This document shows positions 45,989 to 55,309 of a stretch of 64,000 nt of DNA, piece after piece. Origin of the DNA: Opitutaceae bacterium (GTDB lineage Bacteria > Verrucomicrobiota > Verrucomicrobiia > Opitutales > Opitutaceae). The stretch's first letter is position 1. Every line of letters begins with the position of its first letter. Both the position numbers and the translations under genes were made by a program. The notes under the pieces were generated by a model that was not told the origin of the DNA, did not search any database, and was given only the letters and a program-made list of their open reading frames with translations. Where the stretch lies: the NCBI GenBank assembly GCA_016711225.1, contig JADJTK010000009.1, positions 62,001 through 126,000 on the forward strand, given 5' to 3'.

Positions 45989-47707
45989 TCACATCGTATT
46001 GGAGACGGTGGAGGGAATGATCTGCTGCCATTCGGTCATCGCCCACTTCTTCGTGTCCTCGCCGCCGCCGCCGCCGTTGTCGAGGTCGTAGAAGAAGTCG
46101 AACTGGTTGGTGGAAACCACATGGTTGCCGGAGATACGACCGATGAACTTGGTCCGCGCATTATCGGCATGGAGTTCCACGGTCGCGTTTGGTGCAACGA
46201 TCTCGGCGCAGATGATCCGGTTGGTTTCGCTCGGATGGAGTACGACATCTCCGCCTGCTGTGCGGTTAAGGCGAAGCTTCTTCGGATCGTAGCAGTTCCC
46301 CGCAGCGGCAAGCGCGGTGGACTGTGCCGAGGGTGGTTCGATCACCCCATTGCCATCACGGAGCGGGGTGTAGGTCAGTGATCGGGTCTTGTTCCATTCG
46401 GCATGGGTCCCGGATTGAAACACTGTAAGGCTTCCGTTGGGGCCAAAGACGACTGCGTCGGAGTTCATTTTGAAGTTGCCGGTCACAATCAGGGTGGTCG
46501 GCCCGTTGATGATGATTTTGGAACTCGAGCCGGGGTCGAAGTTCTGCGCGATGAGGGCCGACGCGTTCTCGCTGCCATCCGTCGGCCATGTCACCGTACC
46601 AGCGGGTTGGTAGTTGACGTTGTCGGTTGGGGAGTTGCCCAGTTGGGTAGGGATGGTGCCAGTGGGAATCTTCGAGCCGCCCGCGTTGGTCACCGTGCCG
46701 CTCGCATCGAGCACAGGATCGGCCGGAGCCGTAGACCACGACGGGTCGATGAGGGATGCAGGGGCGCCGGTGATCAGGCATTTGCCGTCAAGGGTCACGC
46801 CGTTTCCATACGTGGTGAAGCTCTGGTAACCGGCCAAGTCAGCCGGCTCGACCCACCCCGGATAGGGACGTTGCGTGTGAGTCCATCCCGCAGTGGCGGT
46901 GGCGGCGCTTTGTGACTCCCCGAGCCAAACGGGCGGCACGCCCGAGGCGCCCGAATTGTAGTGATACGCGATGGAGGCTGCGCAACTGATCGCTTTCCCA
47001 AGGATGTTCGCACTATGAAGATTGAGCGAGTTGGCCGCTGTCGCCGTGGATATGACGCGAAAACCGTCGAAGCAGTTCGTGATGGCCAAGTTGTTCTCGT
47101 CGTGGGTCCAGAGGCCGGCTGTGGTTCCCGAATTCGGGTAGAATTCAAGGGGGTTCCACACGGGCTCTCCGTATTTGCTTTTAAATGCTCCGTAGCGGTT
47201 GATCTCGGCAGGCGAATTGGCGGTATCGCCAAGATTGACGGTTACTCCGATGATGGGCGGAGGGTAGTTGCCTGGGTCACCGGCGGTTGGATTGAAGGTG
47301 AATTTGGTGCGGATGGCCTTGCTGGCCGCTAGCGAGGGCGAGCGACTGATCTCGGCCCGCGAACGCACGGTGAAGGTGGTTGTCGAGTCTTCGTCGATAA
47401 ATACATCGAGCGAGGAGTCGGCGGCGGTGAGCGTGCGCTTGTAGCGGCCGGTGTGGCCGGCGATCGGTGCCCAACCGGAAGTGGCGTCCTTGTGCGCGCC
47501 GGCGGCGAGGGCGTCGATGCCCAGTTCGACTCCCTGTTCGGCGAGATGGAATGCTTGGGTAGCGAGTTGGTTGCGGTGGGCGGCCCGGAGCTCGTTGGTG
47601 GCGTAGCCGAGCAGGGCACCAACCGCGGCGAGCATGATCAGCGCCAGCACCATGACGGTGCCCAAGGCGAAGCCGGCGAGGGGGCGGGGATGGGTCGGTG
47701 TATTCAT
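45989..47707 (-). CDS. PilX-like large minor pilin-assembly protein
   Basis: 572 residues from ATG 47707. The N terminus GFALGTVMVLALIMLAAVGALLGYATN is a PilX/pre-pilin-like membrane helix that keeps position after a short basic leader; the long remainder is exported and beta-rich, with an adhesin-like stretch (TLIVTGNFKMNSDAVVFGPNGSL) often found in Verrucomicrobia proteins of this kind. It is the last gene of a three-gene set, its start overlapping the preceding gene by ATGA. Minor pilins of this type prime type IV pilus or type II secretion pseudopilus assembly; core machinery genes are not in the window. Confidence 0.75.
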   Translation of the reverse strand: MNTPTHPRPLAGFALGTVMVLALIMLAAVGALLGYATNELRAAHRNQLATQAFHLAEQGVELGIDALAAGAHKDATSGWAPIAGHTGRYKRTLTAADSSLDVFIDEDSTTTFTVRSRAEISRSPSLAASKAIRTKFTFNPTAGDPGNYPPPIIGVTVNLGDTANSPAEINRYGAFKSKYGEPVWNPLEFYPNSGTTAGLWTHDENNLAITNCFDGFRVISTATAANSLNLHSANILGKAISCAASIAYHYNSGASGVPPVWLGESQSAATATAGWTHTQRPYPGWVEPADLAGYQSFTTYGNGVTLDGKCLITGAPASLIDPSWSTAPADPVLDASGTVTNAGGSKIPTGTIPTQLGNSPTDNVNYQPAGTVTWPTDGSENASALIAQNFDPGSSSKIIINGPTTLIVTGNFKMNSDAVVFGPNGSLTVFQSGTHAEWNKTRSLTYTPLRDGNGVIEPPSAQSTALAAAGNCYDPKKLRLNRTAGGDVVLHPSETNRIICAEIVAPNATVELHADNARTKFIGRISGNHVVSTNQFDFFYDLDNGGGGGEDTKKWAMTEWQQIIPSTVSNTM

Positions 47708-48288
47708 GATTTGTTCCGTAGTTGAATGACGGTGTTGACGACGGTGTTGTCGCCCGCTTTACGCGCGGTGGATTCGTCCTTGCCGAAGAGGAGGTAGCTA
47801 CGTGGCTTGGGCGTGATCTCCAGACGTACGGCGTTGACCATGGCAAGGGTCGTGGGCGCGGAGCCGAGGTCCGATCCATCGCGTTTGAAATAGCTGAAGC
47901 TGTAGGAGGCGAGTTCCCCGAAGACTTCGGAATCACTGGTGCTGCCGCTGGCGGGTTTCGCCTCCCGGCGCACGGCGGTACCGGTCGCATTCGGGTAGTA
48001 GCGAACCTCCCACGCTTTGCCTTGGAGGTCGTGCATCGAGAAGGCGATTTCCGTGGTGGAGGCGGTCGTGATGGCGGTGGCGTTGCGTAGTTCCTGAAGC
48101 AGTTGCTCCTGGGTTTGCCGCACCCGTGAATTGAACCAGGCGGTTTGGGAGTAGGACTGGTGCGCGCGGAGGAAAAGGATGAGTGCCGCCAGGATGGCAG
48201 TGACGGCGAGCAGGAAGATGGTGGTGGAGATCATCACCTCGACCAGGGTGAAGGCGCGGACGTGTAGGCTTATCGGGTTGGGTTTCAT
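47704..48288 (-). CDS. Prepilin-type protein (PilW-like)
   Basis: 194 residues. Leader MKPNPISLHVRA then FTLVEVMISTTIFLLAVTAI: the prepilin peptidase motif with Phe+1 and Glu+5, cleaved after Ala in place of the more usual Gly. The soluble part resembles PilW, with an early helix (SYSQTAWFNSRVRQTQEQLL) and a beta-rich C terminus ending VNTVIQLRNKS. Overlaps both neighbours by 4 bp, so the set is translated as a unit. Confidence 0.85.
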   Translation of the reverse strand: MKPNPISLHVRAFTLVEVMISTTIFLLAVTAILAALILFLRAHQSYSQTAWFNSRVRQTQEQLLQELRNATAITTASTTEIAFSMHDLQGKAWEVRYYPNATGTAVRREAKPASGSTSDSEVFGELASYSFSYFKRDGSDLGSAPTTLAMVNAVRLEITPKPRSYLLFGKDESTARKAGDNTVVNTVIQLRNKS

Positions 48289-48839
48289 GACTTCGCGGCA
48301 AAGCCGAAGGCGGAGAAGTAGGTTTGGGTGCTGACGCTGCGGGGGTGCTGTTTGATCCGCCAGGCCACTGTGATGGTGGTCTCGATCAGGTCAGGATTGG
48401 GGAGTAGCGTGCTGCCGGTGGCTGGCAGCTTGTTGCGAACCAACTTGGAGCTGCGCGTCACGGTGAAGCGCTGGCTGCCGACCGCGATTTCCAGCGCCGG
48501 ACTGGGGCTTGCTGCGGCGCTACCGTTGGGGGGGGCGGCCAGGGTGCTTGCGATGGTGGCGAAGTCCATGGCCCGCAGTGCCTCGACCTGCTGGTTCACG
48601 ATGTTGGTGGCGTTGGTCAGAGCCTTGACCTGGGCGAAGGTATCAGCCGCAAAAACCACGGAGGAGAGGATTGCGGCGATGAGGAAGACTGCCAAGAATA
48701 GCGCGATCACCGTCTCCACCAACGTCATGCCCCGGTTGCTCCGGTGGGTGGGCGTGGAATGGCGTGGTCGCCTGGGGGATTGCGGGCGCGGGACTGGCAG
48801 CACAGCGGTGCTACAGTCCATACTAGATGGCTGGGTCAT
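48285..48839 (-). CDS. Prepilin-type protein (PilV-like)
   Basis: 184 residues if started at ATG 48839; ATG 48821 is an alternative, and neither has a clear ribosome site. The long basic leader ends HRSNRG, cut before MTLVETVIALFLAVFLIAAI (Met+1, Glu+5), the canonical type IV prepilin site. The globular part (about 60-184) is PilV/GspI-like. First gene of the prepilin operon, divergent from the regulator at 49197. Confidence 0.8.
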   Translation of the reverse strand: MTQPSSMDCSTAVLPVPRPQSPRRPRHSTPTHRSNRGMTLVETVIALFLAVFLIAAILSSVVFAADTFAQVKALTNATNIVNQQVEALRAMDFATIASTLAAPPNGSAAASPSPALEIAVGSQRFTVTRSSKLVRNKLPATGSTLLPNPDLIETTITVAWRIKQHPRSVSTQTYFSAFGFAAKS

Positions 48840-49196
48840 GGTTGTTGGCTGGGTGTTGGGTTGATGGCCTGTTCCACCCGCCACGCCGGGGAAGCATGGC
48901 GACGGGCATCAAGTCGGCGCGCAGCCTTGTAGTGGGGACTACCAAGACCACCTCGCCTCACTGTGTAGGAATGCGGAGGCATGCATGCGGGATTCCGGTA
49001 CACGGTGCAAGCGGCTTTTTCGCGCCTCGCGCCGATTGGACCAATGGCCCCCGCGGTAGGGCCATTGGGCCCTGGTGGCAGTGCCTGGTGACGGGGCGCC
49101 GCCGCCGGTGGCGGCTCGTCCCATTCGTCGCGCCAGTTCGGGCGCAAAATCATCTCGCGGTGTGGCCCCGAATCGGCCGATCCTAGGCCACTCCCG
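48840..49196. other. 357-bp divergent spacer with a strong inverted repeat
   Basis: No gene. Bases 49041-49050 (CCAATGGCCC) and 49059-49068 (GGGCCATTGG) are exact reverse complements around an 8-nt centre; extending outward, 12 of 13 positions pair. It is placed between the divergent prepilin operon and the receiver-kinase gene and could be a regulator site or a hairpin in one leader. Confidence 0.6.
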
Positions 49197-50318
49197 ATGC
49201 CCCGTATCCTCGTCATCGACGATGAAGTCGCCATGCGCCAGCTCCTCACCACGGCGCTGCAGCGTGCCGGCTACGAGGTGATCGACACCGGCTTGGGCCA
49301 AGTGGGTATCGACCTAGCCTTCACCGAGGACCCCGACCTCGTGCTCTGCGATGTAGGGCTGCTCGACATCTCCGGCTACGACGTACTCAAGGCCCTGCGC
49401 GCCCGGCCCGAAACCCACAATACTCCGGTGGTCCTGATCACTGGCATGGCCGACCTCCAGGGCATGCGCGAGGGCATGACGCTTGGCGCCGACGACTACG
49501 TGCCCAAGCCCTTCGATCTCGAGGAGCTGCTCGCCCTTCTCGCCGCCCGTCTGCGCAAGGCCGACAATCTCCGCCACGAGGCCGAGACGAAGGCCAAGAA
49601 GCTGCGCAGTCACATCAGCATGATGTTGCCCCACGAGTTGCTCAGCCCGCTCTCCGGCATCATTGGCCTGGCCGATATTCTTCGCGACGACGCCGTCCAC
49701 CTGAAGCGGTCGGAGGCGGCCGAGATCGGCCGGGATATCCAGCGCTCGGGTGAGCGGCTGCACCGGCTCATCCGCAATTTCCTGATCTATTCGCAGCTGG
49801 AGTTGCTCGCCGCAGAGCCCGAGCGCATTGCCGCGCTGCGTCAGTCCCCTCCGTGCCAGTTGCGCAAGGTGCTCGGGGAGGTGGCCGAGCGGGTAGCTGA
49901 GCGCCATCAGCGGCGGGCCGATCTGGTGCTCGAACCGGTGTCGGCGGAGGTGGCGATGTCGGACCAGAATCTCACCAAGCTCTGCGAGGAGTTGCTCGAC
50001 AACGCCTTCAAGTTTTCCGCCCCCGGGCATCCCGTGGAGGTGCATGCGCGCCTCACCGACGACAAGGCGTGGTTAACTATCTCCGACGAAGGGAGCGGCA
50101 TCGGCGAGGAAATCCTTGGCAGTCTGCGGGGGGCGGACCAGTTCGAGCGCCTGTTCTACGAGAAGCGCACGACCGGGCTCGGCCTGGCGATCGCGGTGCG
50201 CCTGGCCGAACTACACGACGGGCGGGCGCTGATCCAGAGTCACCCCGGAACGGGGACGTCGATCCTGGTGGAGCTGCCGTTGGCCGGCGGCGTCGCTTCG
50301 GGCGCGACGGGGTTGTGA
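49197..50318 (+). CDS. Receiver-histidine kinase fusion
   Basis: 373 residues from ATG 49197. A receiver domain comes first (1-120: RILVIDDEVAMRQLL, phospho-acceptor in LVLCDVGLLDISGYD, Lys in YVPKPFDLEE), then a short coiled linker and a HisKA domain with His in MLPHELLSPLSGII (about 145-210), then HATPase_c (about 255-365: ELLDNAFKFSAPG, ISDEGSGIGEE, TTGLGLAIAVRLAELHDGR). No membrane segment, so it is cytosolic and takes its input as phosphate from another kinase. Divergent from the prepilin operon, which it might regulate. Confidence 0.92.
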   Translation: MPRILVIDDEVAMRQLLTTALQRAGYEVIDTGLGQVGIDLAFTEDPDLVLCDVGLLDISGYDVLKALRARPETHNTPVVLITGMADLQGMREGMTLGADDYVPKPFDLEELLALLAARLRKADNLRHEAETKAKKLRSHISMMLPHELLSPLSGIIGLADILRDDAVHLKRSEAAEIGRDIQRSGERLHRLIRNFLIYSQLELLAAEPERIAALRQSPPCQLRKVLGEVAERVAERHQRRADLVLEPVSAEVAMSDQNLTKLCEELLDNAFKFSAPGHPVEVHARLTDDKAWLTISDEGSGIGEEILGSLRGADQFERLFYEKRTTGLGLAIAVRLAELHDGRALIQSHPGTGTSILVELPLAGGVASGATGL

Positions 50319-50363
50319 TCAGTAACTGGTAATCCGTGAACAGTGCCCAGTAACCGGTGACCG
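50316..50363. repeat. CAGTAAC/GGTAATC heptad repeat island at the kinase stop
   Basis: Units TGATCAGTAACTGGTAATC, CGTGAACAGTGCC, CAGTAACCGGTGACCG start in the stop codon of the receiver-kinase gene. The unit family resembles the AAGTAAC repeats of the ABC cluster. Confidence 0.65.
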
Positions 50364-50453
50364 AGGCATGGCCGACGGCCCGCGCGGTTCTCGAAGGCCA
50401 GCGGTCGGGGGCGGGGCGCCGACTCGGAACCGTGGCTCGGGCACCAGGGCGGC

Positions 50454-51140
50454 TCAACTCTCGCCCAAGGCACGGCGCAGCGTGGCGAGCTCCGCGCGCA
50501 ATGCCGCCACCTCGCCCTCGAGTGCGCTGAAGCGTTGCTCGACCTCGGGGGGCAATGCGAGCGCTACGGTCAGTGGCGTGGTGGCGCCTTCGGTGGTCGC
50601 GGTCTCCTCGGCGAGACGTTGCGCCCAGCGTGCCTCCTTCTGGCCGGGCTGGCGGGGCAGCAGGTGGACGAGCCCGCCGGCTGGCCGGCCGGCCAATTCG
50701 TTGAGCAACCGTTCGATCTCGGCGGCATCGGGCATCTCGCACAGGCGGGCGGCATTGGCGCGCAGGGCGGCGCCGGTTTGCGGGCCGCGCAGGAGAAGCT
50801 CGGCGAGCAGCGCGCGGGCCACCGGCTCGAGGGGGAAGACCAGATCGAGCGTGTGCTTGTGCTTGGCCACCCGGGCCTCCGCTCCGGCAAAGACCGTCGC
50901 CAGTTTTCGCGACCGCAGGCCGGCGAGAGCGGCTTCTACCTCCGGCGCGGCCACGGAGAGGACCGGGTCGCGGTTGCTGCGCTGGTTGCACGCCGCGATC
51001 AGGGAATTGAGCGTGAGGGGATAGAGATCGGGCGTAGAACTCTGCTTCTCAATCAGACTTCCCAGGACGCGCGCCTCGAGTGGTGAGAGCGGCGGCACCA
51101 GCGGCGCAGGCGAAAGCGATACGGAAAGAGAGGCGTCCAT
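50454..51140 (-). CDS. yceH: YceH (UPF0502/DUF480) family protein
   Basis: 228 residues from ATG 51140. LSPLEARVLGSLIEKQSSTP followed by DLYPLTLNSLIAACNQRSNRDPVL is the DUF480 signature, and LLLRGPQTGAALRANAARL the second helix-turn-helix block; the C-terminal coiled coil (VEQRFSALEGEVAALRAEL) is usual. Winged-helix fold, no known function; conserved as a single gene in many bacteria. Divergent from the lipoprotein gene. Confidence 0.92.
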   Translation of the reverse strand: MDASLSVSLSPAPLVPPLSPLEARVLGSLIEKQSSTPDLYPLTLNSLIAACNQRSNRDPVLSVAAPEVEAALAGLRSRKLATVFAGAEARVAKHKHTLDLVFPLEPVARALLAELLLRGPQTGAALRANAARLCEMPDAAEIERLLNELAGRPAGGLVHLLPRQPGQKEARWAQRLAEETATTEGATTPLTVALALPPEVEQRFSALEGEVAALRAELATLRRALGES

Positions 51141-51446
51141 GGTGGCGATCAGATGCCTGTTCCGGCGCGGCGCAAGGATGCAGGTGGGCCGGCTTCCCCG
51201 CCGCGGCGGTGTCAGGGTAGGCGTTCGGAGCCCCTGTGCGATCGGCGCGGGAGCCTGGCAAGGGGTGGCCGCTCTCCGAGGCCCCGGCTCCTGTGTTGTC
51301 TCAGGTGACACATGCGCTATCTTTCCGGGCGATACTCCGGGGCATGGTGTCCCACAGCGCCGTGAGTGCCGCCTGCCTAGCGGCGGACCTTCCGGGATCC
51401 GGGCGGCAGATTCTCGCTGCCACGAAGTCACGAAACTGAACACACC
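51141..51446. other. 306-bp divergent spacer between yceH and the lipoprotein gene
   Basis: No gene and no clear repeat or hairpin seen. It must contain the promoters of both flanking genes. Confidence 0.5.
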
Positions 51447-52766
51447 ATGAACGCCCAACGCCAGCCAGTCCCGCTTTCACGCAGTCCGTTCCTCGTGCTG
51501 CTGCTGTGGTCCCTCTGCCCGTTGCTTCCCGGCTGCTCCGGCGGCCCGCGCGCGGTCGGCCCCAACACCGTCGCCGAAATCCACACTATTACCACCGAGC
51601 TTGGGGGCAAGGTCGACGCGGTGGCCGCCAACCAGAATGCCCTCATCGCCCGCCAGAAGGAATTGGAGGCGCGGACCACCGCGCAGATGCAGCTTGCCGC
51701 CGACCAGGTCGACGGCGCCTCCTACGTCAATGCCCGCAATCTGGACAATCCTCATACTCGGCTGACCGGTGAGAAGCTCAAAACCGCGGCAGACCTGCTC
51801 GGCCCGCCCACCCCCGACAATGCCAGGCGGGTGGAGGAGGAATTGGCCTTCGCCCTAAGTGCCAGCCAGCAGGATCAGGACAAGCTGCGCCGCCTGCTCG
51901 AGGCGGAACGCAAGGAAGCCAAGGTGATCGCCGACGCCCGCGATGCCGCCAGGCTAAACTCCGGTAAGGCTGCCGAGCAGCTTAGTGCCGTCACCGCCAC
52001 CTTGCAGGATACGTCGAAGAAGCTCGCCGCGGCCGAGGCGCAGGCCCGGCTCGAAGCGGCCCGGGCCAAGGATGCGCAGGAGGCCAGGGACGCGGAGCGA
52101 GCGGCGCGAACGAGGCAGAACATCGCCTACGGTTTTATGGGGTTTGGCGGGTTGCTGATTGTGGCGGCCATTGTGGCCACGTTCTTGCGTGTGCCGGGTG
52201 TATTGATAGGCGGGCTCGCCGGAGGCGGCGCTTTGCTGGCCCTTGGCTGGATGATCACGGTCCTGGAGGATCTTCTGCAGAATACTTGGTTCAAGGTCGC
52301 CCTCGGGGTGGTGGTGCTCGGGGCGCTCGGGGTCGTCGTCTATCTGGGACTCCAGGCGTTGAAGACCCGTCGCAAGGCCTCGATGGACGCCGCGATTGGT
52401 CAGGGGGCTATCGGCGCCATCCAGGAGGCCAAGAACGACGATGCCAAGCTGGGCGGGGCGGTCTACGCCTCCCTGAAGCCGTATCTGAAGGAGTGGTTTG
52501 TTGACGACGATGGCAAACCCGACATCGCCATCGAGAAGGAGATCGACCGCCGGCTGCAGGCCTTGAACCTCAAGAACCCGCAGGGCGCTGAGGCCTCGAT
52601 TGTGAACGCGCTGCGTGGTGGCGTCGCCGAAGTTCAACCAGTTCGTGAGCGCCGAGTGAGGGAAGCCCCGTTGCCGGTGGCCCCTGGCGCCGGTGCCTGG
52701 ACGGGGGACTTCCGCAATGCGGTCGGCCCAGGGCCGGTGGCTGCGCGTGGTTCGGCGATCCGGTGA
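51447..52766 (+). CDS. Hypothetical lipoprotein with coiled coil and three membrane helices
   Basis: 439 residues from ATG 51447. A lipobox LLPGCSGG (Cys30) follows a hydrophobic signal. Residues 45-225 are coiled-coil rich, with repeated Ala/Glu/Lys heptads (LAAAEAQARLEAARAKDAQE). Then come three adjacent membrane helices (about 228-310: IAYGFMGFGGLLIVAAIVAT, VLIGGLAGGGALLALGWMIT, VALGVVVLGALGVVVYLGL) and a soluble tail with KPDIAIEKEIDRRLQAL. The combination of a lipid-anchored N terminus, a long coil and a membrane bundle is odd; it recalls phage lysis or membrane-spanning proteins. Not recognised. Confidence 0.6.
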   Translation: MNAQRQPVPLSRSPFLVLLLWSLCPLLPGCSGGPRAVGPNTVAEIHTITTELGGKVDAVAANQNALIARQKELEARTTAQMQLAADQVDGASYVNARNLDNPHTRLTGEKLKTAADLLGPPTPDNARRVEEELAFALSASQQDQDKLRRLLEAERKEAKVIADARDAARLNSGKAAEQLSAVTATLQDTSKKLAAAEAQARLEAARAKDAQEARDAERAARTRQNIAYGFMGFGGLLIVAAIVATFLRVPGVLIGGLAGGGALLALGWMITVLEDLLQNTWFKVALGVVVLGALGVVVYLGLQALKTRRKASMDAAIGQGAIGAIQEAKNDDAKLGGAVYASLKPYLKEWFVDDDGKPDIAIEKEIDRRLQALNLKNPQGAEASIVNALRGGVAEVQPVRERRVREAPLPVAPGAGAWTGDFRNAVGPGPVAARGSAIR

Positions 52767-52831
52767 GCTCCGCGCCCCGCGGCGGGCGCCGGAGTTCGCC
52801 CGCTCGCGAGTGGCGGCGGTTCGACCAGGCC

Positions 52832-55309
52832 TCAGCGCGCGGTGAGGCGCCGGTTGTCGATGGGGGCTTCCGCGGGGGCGGAGCCATCGGGTGCTGCGAT
52901 GGTGAACGGGGCGTGGAGACGGATATCCTCCGAGGAGGCCCCGAGCATTACCGTGAAGCGGCCGGGTTCCACCGCCCAGAGACCGGCGCGATCGTAGAGT
53001 TCCAGCGCCTCCTTGGTGAGGGTGAAGGAGATCGGCTTGGTTTCTCCCGGGGCGAGCGTGAGGCGGGCGAAGCCGCGCAACGTCTTTTCAAAGGTGGTGA
53101 CCGAGCTGTAGTCGTCGCGCAGGTAAAGCTGCACCACTTCGTCGCCAGGGCGGCTGCCGGTGTTGGTGATTTCGGCCGTGACGGTCACCGTCGTATCGGG
53201 CAGGTTCTGGCGCTCGGGGCTGATCTTGAGATTGGCGTAGCGGAAGCTCGTGTAGCTGAGCCCGTGGCCGAAAGGGTAGAGCGCTCCGGAGACCTGGCCG
53301 GGGTCGCGGTCCTGAGAACCGGGATGCGCGGGGAAGTTGAAGGGAATCTGCCCGACGCTCTTGGGGAAGGTAATGGGCAGGCGGCCGGCCGGGTTGTAGT
53401 CGCCAAACAGGACATCGGCCAAGGCCGCGCCGCCCGCTTCGCCGGGGAACCAGAGCTCGACGATGGCCGCCACGTGCTTGGCCGCCCAGTTCACGCTCAA
53501 GGGGCGACCGTTGCTGAGCACCAGGACCAGCGGCTTGCCGGTGGCGTGCAGGGCGCGAAGCAGTTCGTCCTGGTAGCCGGGGAGATCAAGGCTGATCCGG
53601 CTGGCCGACTCCTGGCTGATCTCCTCGGTCTCGCCGAGCACGGCGATGATCACCTCGACGTCGTCGGCGGCAGCCACCGCCTCGGCGATGCGGGCGTGGG
53701 CGGCCTCGGGGAGCGGCTCCTTGTAGACGTCGCTTTCGGGGAAACGCTCATCGATCACGTCGCAGCCCTTCGCAAAGCGCACCTCGACGCCCGCGCCGAG
53801 CTTGGACCGCAGGCCGGAGAGAGGGGTGATGTAGTCGAGCCGTTGCGGGCCGTAGCGCGACCACCAACCGTGGGCATCGTCGGCCAGCGGGCCGGCGACG
53901 AGGACCTTCCTGAGCGACGCGCGGGCTAGCGGCAAAACGTTGTGGTCGTTCTTCAGGAGCACGATGGACTCGCGGGCGGCGCGTTCGCTGGCGACGATGC
54001 TGGCGGGGGCGCGCACGACGGCATCGGCGACGGCCGGGTCGGCGTAAGGGCGATCGAAGAGGCCGAGCCAGTACTTCACTCGCAGGATGTCGCGCACCCG
54101 GGAGTCGATGATGTCCAGCGGGAGCTGGCCGTCGCGCACGAGTTGGCGCAGCGGCAAGGTGTAGGCCTCGGGCGGGGTGAAGTTGGTGCGGATATTGAGG
54201 CCGGCCTCGACGGCTTGGCGGATTCCGTCGGCGGGGGTACCGGCCACACGGTGTTTGGCGTGGATGAACTCGACGGCAGCGCTGTCGGAGACGACGTAGC
54301 CCTTGAAACCGTATTCGCCGCGCAGGATCTCGGTGAGGAAGCGTTTGCTGGCTTCGACCGGGATGCCGTCGTAGTCGTTGTACGAAGCCATCACGCCAAG
54401 AGCCCCGGCGTCGCGCACGGCGCGGCGAAACGGCTCGAGGTAGATGGTCTGCACCTCGCGCCAGGTCGCCTGCGGGTCGGTGCGCGCCTCGCCGTCGCGC
54501 CCACCCTTGGGAATGCTGTAGACGGCGAAATGCTTGAGCGTGGAGACGACGTTCTGGGCCTGGATGCCGCGGACCTGCTCGACGCCGAGGGTGCCGACGA
54601 GAAACGGATCCTCGCCGTAGGTCTCGGTGGTGCGGCCCCAGCGCGGGTCGCGGGCGAGATCGAGGATGGGAGAGTAGACGTTGGTGTAGCCGAGGGCACG
54701 CGCCTCGCGGCCGGTGATACGGCCAATCTCCGCGACAAGTTCACGATCGAAACAGGCGGCGACCGCCAGCTGTGCCGGAAAACTGGTGGCGCGGGTGTGG
54801 AGCAGGCCGCGGATGCCCTCGTTGGTGAAGTCGACGGGGATTCCCAGGCGGGTTTCCTCGAGGAACCAGCGGCGAATCTCGTTGATCGCCTGCACGTGGA
54901 GGGTCCACGGAAAATCGTGCACGGGATCGGCGAGGTCGCGGAGCCAGCCCTCGTTTCCGTTGAGTTGCTCGTCGATGTTGCCGATGCCGTCCTTCCAGAG
55001 CGCGGTCTTCCAGCCGGCGGTGGGCAGCTCGTCCTTGAGCACGCGACCGAAGCCGTAGAGGGTGGTCATTTGCGCGGTCTTCTCCTCAAGGGTCATGCGT
55101 ACGAGCAGGTCGGTAAGTCGCTCGTCGACCGGCAGGGACGGATCCTCGTAGGGATCGCGGGTGCCGTTCTTGTTCAAGTCGATCCATCCGTCGTGGTAGA
55201 TCGCGGCCGCGGGGGCGGGGCGGACGAAGAACGTCGATGAAGGAGGGACGGCGATCGCCGTGGTGGCGGTGGCGGCGCCGAGAAGCAGGAAACGAAAGGG
55301 AAGGCTCAT
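52832..55309 (-). CDS. Exported glycoside hydrolase family 3 protein
   Basis: 825 residues from ATG 55309; the frame extends 98 codons further 5' but only from here does a signal peptide (FRFLLLGAATATTAIAVP) appear. An EF-hand-like DGWIDLNKNGTRDPYEDPS follows (about 40-60), then the GH3 TIM barrel (about 65-400) with nucleophile Asp342 in GYVVSDSAAVEF, the alpha/beta sandwich (about 430-660, KGCDVIDERFPESD) and a fibronectin-III-like end (about 720-800, with VTAEITNTGSRPGDEVVQLY). Such enzymes release glucose or xylose from plant glycans. No transporter or regulator gene for sugars is beside it. Confidence 0.93.
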   Translation of the reverse strand: MSLPFRFLLLGAATATTAIAVPPSSTFFVRPAPAAAIYHDGWIDLNKNGTRDPYEDPSLPVDERLTDLLVRMTLEEKTAQMTTLYGFGRVLKDELPTAGWKTALWKDGIGNIDEQLNGNEGWLRDLADPVHDFPWTLHVQAINEIRRWFLEETRLGIPVDFTNEGIRGLLHTRATSFPAQLAVAACFDRELVAEIGRITGREARALGYTNVYSPILDLARDPRWGRTTETYGEDPFLVGTLGVEQVRGIQAQNVVSTLKHFAVYSIPKGGRDGEARTDPQATWREVQTIYLEPFRRAVRDAGALGVMASYNDYDGIPVEASKRFLTEILRGEYGFKGYVVSDSAAVEFIHAKHRVAGTPADGIRQAVEAGLNIRTNFTPPEAYTLPLRQLVRDGQLPLDIIDSRVRDILRVKYWLGLFDRPYADPAVADAVVRAPASIVASERAARESIVLLKNDHNVLPLARASLRKVLVAGPLADDAHGWWSRYGPQRLDYITPLSGLRSKLGAGVEVRFAKGCDVIDERFPESDVYKEPLPEAAHARIAEAVAAADDVEVIIAVLGETEEISQESASRISLDLPGYQDELLRALHATGKPLVLVLSNGRPLSVNWAAKHVAAIVELWFPGEAGGAALADVLFGDYNPAGRLPITFPKSVGQIPFNFPAHPGSQDRDPGQVSGALYPFGHGLSYTSFRYANLKISPERQNLPDTTVTVTAEITNTGSRPGDEVVQLYLRDDYSSVTTFEKTLRGFARLTLAPGETKPISFTLTKEALELYDRAGLWAVEPGRFTVMLGASSEDIRLHAPFTIAAPDGSAPAEAPIDNRRLTAR

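Noticed and set aside
53942..55240. 432-codon frame antisense to the GH3 gene
   Set aside because: Shadow frame with Gly/Val/Glu repeats; the GH3 gene is unambiguous.
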